Shown here piece by piece: positions 59,945-64,000 of a stretch of DNA of 64,000 nt; within the stretch, counting starts at the first letter, position 1; each line of letters begins with the position of its first letter. The stretch lies in the NCBI GenBank assembly GCA_025094145.1, contig JALLLS010000107.1, forward strand, positions 39,632-103,631, read 5' to 3'. The notes beneath the pieces are model-generated. The model was not told the DNA's origin. It ran no database searches and saw only the letters and a list, made by a program, of their open reading frames with translations. Source of the stretch: Spinellus fusiger. Taxonomy: Eukaryota > Mucoromycota > Mucoromycetes > Mucorales > Phycomycetaceae. The position numbers and the translations under genes were made by a program.

Positions 59945-60335
59945 TTATATATCTATGAAGAGGGCTGTGCCAGTAACCTGACCAGCCTCTATAGACTTCT
60001 CTTGTACTCCTGTTTGCTTATCTCCATCTATACAAACAGAGGCGTCTTGTCTTTCTCTTTTACGTATCCAAAAATAAATAAAACAATAGATGAAATGAGT
60101 CAAATTCAAAGCTATTGTAGACAGGATTTGTGACAAAGAAGAGTATACAAGAGACAACAGTAACAGCATAACACGTTTTATTCAACTGATCTACGAGAAA
60201 GAGTATTAAATCCTCAGGCAACAGAAGAGTTAAAATCACTTGGCTTACTGTCTGAGATGGATCAAGAAGACAGCCACAGAGAATCAATCGGATATAGATT
60301 CTTTTCAGTAAAAAGAGAGGAAGAAGTCTGGCCAT
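59945..60335 (-). CDS. Possible small membrane protein, frame uncertain
   Basis: Two overlapping minus-strand frames: one from ATG 60335 (MARLLPLFLLKRIYIRLILC...) and one from ATG 60169 whose TM-like segment ILSTIALNLTHFIYCFIYFW is followed by a basic stop-transfer RKRERQ and a polar tail ending at 59945. They may be two exons or one frameshifted gene, but no splice pair joins them cleanly. Family unknown. Confidence 0.25.
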
Positions 60336-60339
60336 TGTA

Positions 60340-61150
60340 AGACTTTAGATGAAGAGCATTAAAAGTTCCTCATAAAAAATTATGACAAGGCATTATCAAT
60401 ACTAATGTGGGATTACTGTAAGATGGAATCTCCAAGAAAGAGAGGGATTCGGGAAAGTCAAGGGTAAAGAAGACAGTAGGAACATCTCTTGGTCATTTAC
60501 TTCTTTATTTTCTGCTACTCTAGTTGTGTTGGACCGTCATGAGAAGTTCAAAGGACGCTGTCTTATCATCGTCAGTGCTCCTATCCACAGCTCAAATCAG
60601 ATGGCAAAGCTAACCACAAGTCATGGTTGCGTCCATCTTCCACTCGGCTCTCTGTAGTTTTATCCAATTGACTAGTCTTGGTCTGTAGACAAAGTTGCTA
60701 TGAAAAGAGAAGGATTATTAAAAAGGTTCTGGTATGTGACCTCATTTCTTCTATCCTTCTGTCGCTTAGGGTCTGTTTTCTTAGTCAAAGATGTCGCAGT
60801 ACTTGACCAAGACTAAGGAACCCTCTGCTACTATTGGACTCGTTGAGAAACAACTTGGACCTTAAACTCTTTCCAATCGTATGCTATTAAACTCTATTCA
60901 CAGTGTAGTATGAATGCAGGGGGATCAGTGACTGTTCTATGAGAAGATCAAAGTGTTAAATACTGAATAAGACTCAAAGGGTGAACAGGAAAGAGTGAAA
61001 AATAAAACACAACACAACAAGGCCACTTCCGAGTCCCGTAAGAAAACACTTTTCCAGAAAACACCTTTCCAGAAAACAGAAATACAAGGAAAATACGTTA
61101 TTTTGTCTTTATTGGTTTCAATATTATTATCCATGGTAACTTGTGCAACC
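60340..61150. other. Intergenic, 3' of the Derlin gene
   Basis: A minus-strand segment at 60805-60680 reads TSLTKKTDPKRQKDRRNEVT and could be a stray exon. A plus-strand 24-codon ORF starts at 60799 (MSQYLTKTKEPSATIGLVEK). TTTCCAGAAAACA is tandemly repeated near 61050-61080. Nothing can be assembled into a gene. Confidence 0.3.
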
Positions 61151-61157
61151 TATCTGT

Positions 61158-62301
61158 TCACGCATTGTGTACGGGATGTTCTTCTATAGGTTCGTGATGG
61201 TCTGGATCTACAGCTTCTCTAGCCTGTTCTCGAGGAATATCGGGTTGAAGGGGATCTGTGTTTGGTAGTTCTGCACTATTAGTGGGTTCTTGTCGTGCGA
61301 TCAGCCACTGACTATTTCCCCCATCAGCAAAAGACATCAGCAAACAAACAAATATCATTCCCAATCCTCGGATAACTACTACTTACATCAGTCTGGGAGT
61401 CTCTAACCATCGCTTTCCTCCACTCGCACGATCCTGGGGCCATACATCCTCAAAGAAATAGTAGATATGACCAGCCAGAATCCCTAGTAAGTCTCCACTG
61501 GTAATTGGCTCGCAAACAAAAGAGAAAACACAAAGAACCCAGGGAAGATGGGGAGCACGAAATGCCATCACACCAAGAAAGTTGAGTCGGATATTAGGAT
61601 TGCGTCTTGCCCAAATGTACACCATAGTGAAAGCAAGTGGTGACCCTAAGAAGGGTATATAAGCATGAGGAAAAACCAGCTAGAGAGCAAATATAAGTGG
61701 GTTGACGTAATAAGAGGGTGTACCGAAAATAATATCAGCATTGTGGCAGAGAATACAAGTAGCCAAACATAGTCTGCTGGCTTGTTTCTAAAGAAGCCTT
61801 CTTCCATCATTCGACTGTAACGCGCTCTGTGGCAAGTTTGTTGGTTAGTGGTGCATTAGGTGGTAGTGAGTCTAGGGTATACTTGCAGGAAGAACATGTG
61901 AAAGAAGTAGTCAATAGAGATAGGGCCAAAATACAGGAAGTTGGTGATGAGTCTCCACCACTATAGGAGTCTAGCTATGAGTTTTTATGTGTGTTTTTAT
62001 GTGGGTGTTTGTGTTTGTGTGTGTATGCTGTGGATAACTGTCTCTCTACAGACAAGGACCATGAATTGATAGAGATATCCCACATATCTTCTTCTTTAAA
62101 TAACTACCTGATAATTTAAATAGATGATTCTAGTTCACCAGAGATGAAGAGGATGAATAAACCCAAGTTGCTATTGTGATGAGAAACACAAAACACAAAA
62201 CACTTCCTTACCACTGCTAAACTGGTAAAGCATGCAGCCGTGATATAGATACGAGTGATAGGTGGAATATCAGTGTACCATGTCTCAATAGGTGTGGGCA
62301 T
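61158..62301 (-). CDS. Derlin (Der1-like ERAD membrane protein), 6 exons, with one in-frame TGA
   Basis: Exons on the minus strand: 62301-62212, 62170-62108, 61960-61887, 61826-61724, 61679-61387, 61311-61158, joining in frame to 259 codons, a normal Derlin length. Diagnostic parts: MPTPIETWYTDIPPITRIYI, WWRLITNFLYFGPISIDYFF (the WR motif), ARYSRMMEEGFFRNKPADYV, PFLGSPLAFTMVYIWARRNP and LLGILAGHIYYFFEDVWP (the G-HxYYF-ED block), with a polar cytosolic tail. Known role: rhomboid-like pseudoprotease in the ER membrane that retrotranslocates misfolded proteins. Codon 42 in exon 2 (62137-62135) is TGA in a context LHLW-stop-TRIIYLNYQ that otherwise fits the family. Intron 3 has a GC donor (GCAAGT); other introns are GT-AG. 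Confidence 0.8.
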
Positions 62302-62739
62302 AGTGCTTAGCCTAAAGGGAGTGCAAATAGAAGAAGAAGAAGGGTCTGTTCTTTGTAGTGTGTAGAACTGTCTAATACACCATTGATTAAAGGAGTATTT
62401 AACTCAACCCAATGTGACCGTGACTGTGGAAAATCCTTAGCTTTATTCGTGCAGTGACTCTACTTTAATTTCAGATAAGTCATTTTCAGACAAGAGTTGA
62501 TGTTCAAAATGTAAGGCTTGACTGAGATATATACACTAGAGTTCACTATTAGATATCACAAGAAAGGATGTATAATTCACTTGCAAATCAGAACTGTTTT
62601 CTTTGTGTTGATTTCTCTCATAAATAGAGTGTTCAGCAAAATACTTATTCTTTGTAATAAAATCACACATTAAACACACACAGTAGAGATTTGAAAATTG
62701 GATGAAGTATGAAAAAGGTCAACAGGGTAATAAATACAA
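62302..62739. other. Intergenic, upstream of the Derlin gene
   Basis: An AGAAGAAGAAG run at 62331 lies just before the Derlin ATG on its own strand side. AT-rich beyond; no other feature. Confidence 0.45.
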
Positions 62740-63720
62740 GTTTATTGGGTGGAAACAACAAATATTGGAGGGTGCTTGCTGGGGTCATCTTCTTGCGGAC
62801 TACTCTGTCCAGCTCTCCCACAAATGCTCAATTGGGTTCGGGTCAGGGCTCTGAGAGGGCCACCCCTCCATCATGGTAATCCTCCTCTCATCCTTCCATT
62901 TCCTAGTCTCCTTACTAGTATGGCAACTGGCATTGTCCTCTTGAAGAACACAGCCTACCACTGGATTCAGTGCCGAAAAGACAAGCCAGTTCGGAGTAAT
63001 AGGTCTTCTCTAAAATACTAGTGTATTTGGCACTATTGATGGATATCTCCACCACAGCAAGTCTACCAACACCTTCACCAGAAAAGAAACCCCACACCAC
63101 TACCAAACCTCTTTTCTTTTCTTTTTTCTTTTCTTTCTTTTTTGGATAAATTTTCTTGGGAAAAAGACTCTCCTTCTTCCTATACATCACTCTGGTACGG
63201 TGACTGTTACTCATCAACTGTTACTTTGACTTATCAGACCAGATAACTGCCTTGCAGTCTTCCTCAGTTCAGTGGAGGTAGGCCTTGGCCTAAACAAGCC
63301 TCATTTTCTTGTTTTATTGCTAAGATCAGGCTTGTTGATAACAGTGTTAGAAGACAGGCCAATCTTCTTTATCATTTTCTGAAATGTTCTCATTGAGACT
63401 TGGGTGGCCATTCCCTTATGAAGCACTTTCATACTTTGGAAGGAGTCCCTTACTACTTCTCGAGAAATTTCCCTCTCGTCCCTCTCCGTCAGAATAGGCT
63501 TACGCCCAGAGCTCCTTCCTGCTTTGAAACAGCCAGTTTCCTTGTACTTCTTCACGATGAGGCTGACAGTGGAAACACTAACACCAAACATGGCTGCAAT
63601 ATCTGTTTGTTTAGTGTTATTTACGGTGGCCTCATGGACAATGAGTCTACGAGTAAAGTCGTCGACATTCTTCTTTCTGTTTCCAATAGGCTTGGTGGGT
63701 TGTTCTGTGGTGTTAGACAT
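62740..63720 (-). pseudogene. Tc1/mariner transposase with frameshifts
   Basis: ATG 63720 opens 139 clean codons with a helix-turn-helix (KQTDIAAMFGVSVSTVSLIV followed by KKYKETG) and a second one (MKVLHKGMATQVSMRTFQKM). After a stop at 63301 the other catalytic parts lie in shifted frames: VIWSDKSK (first Asp), VVVWGFFSGEGVGRLAVVE, CVLQEDNASCHTSKETRKWK (second Asp) and QSPDPNPIEHLWESW (Glu). A pyrimidine run of about 30 bp (63110-63142) encodes a Lys/Glu-rich insertion and is the likely site of one indel. The triad residues survive, so decay is recent. Terminal repeats were not found. Confidence 0.75.
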
Positions 63721-63880
63721 AATAGATGTTATAGCGGAAGAAGAAATGAGGAATAAGTAAAGAAGAATTTTTGAGCAAAATAAAGATCGGAGAACGAAAA
63801 AAGATCATAGCATTTTTACCAGACACTATATTGTTATGAGGGAGTGTACTTAGGCGGTAGCTATAGTCATGATAAATAAC

Positions 63881-63972
63881 TATATTATTATAATAATAAC
63901 CTTAATCATAAACAATATATTTTACTGATAATACAATTTGATAGTGAGGTGTTATATAAAAAGAAATAAATA
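63881..63972 (+). repeat. Dispersed repeat, matches 19565-19659
   Basis: Shares CATAAACAATATAT, GATAATACAATTT and a TATAAAA-containing block in the same order as 19565-19659. It runs to near the window edge, so its full extent is not visible. Confidence 0.5.
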
Positions 63973-64000
63973 TTCTGATTTTAGACACAGTTCCATAAAA

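Noticed and set aside
1..64000. CRISPR arrays, operons, bacterial promoters, rRNA genes
   Set aside because: None seen; tandem repeats here are microsatellites or minisatellites without unique spacers, and genes are intron-containing.

Overview
The window looks like nuclear DNA of a filamentous fungus, most likely an early-diverging one (Mucoromycota, Mucorales-like). The support is AT-rich intergenic DNA, multi-exon genes whose introns are often only 40-80 bp, a Ctr copper transporter and a neutral ceramidase with short exons, Helitrons, Tc1/mariner elements, a LINE, and a relic of what I take to be the Fanzor/TnpB-like family of Mucorales. The organism call is inference.

Layout. 1-11 kb is a nest of mobile elements: a LINE 3' end split by a 219-bp solo LTR, a very AT-rich relic split by a second copy of that LTR, a 577-bp solo LTR, and a Helitron whose two halves face each other because a pair of inverted, nearly identical Tc1 copies has flipped the segment between them. 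11.5-17 kb is a normal gene island: a polyQ protein with a C-terminal zinc finger, a Ctr copper transporter (minus, 3 exons) and a neutral ceramidase (minus, 12 exons, one of 13 nt). 17-34 kb holds two small secreted Kre9/Knh1-like paralogues about 11 kb apart. They are set among relics of Tc1, a Fanzor-like gene, a Helitron and a transposase with one in-frame stop, and a 0.47-kb repeat occurs there in two inverted copies.

34.79-55.57 kb is a near-perfect palindrome: two arms of about 10.3 kb around a unique spacer of about 0.18 kb. Each arm has a tRNA-Leu(CAA), a 578-bp solo LTR at the inner edge, a Tc1 relic holding a MITE-like insertion, and a second Tc1 relic at the outer edge. It is either a young inverted duplication kept uniform by gene conversion or an assembly artefact, and the sequence alone cannot decide.

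55.6-64 kb returns to genes: a Yap1/Pap1-type bZIP factor (minus), two doubtful small membrane ORFs, a Derlin (minus, 6 exons, with an in-frame TGA) and a degenerate Tc1 element.

Housekeeping genes were assembled by hand from both strands using reading frame, GT/GC-AG splice sites and family motifs. Exon lists are given in the entries. No operons, CRISPR arrays or prokaryotic signals are present.
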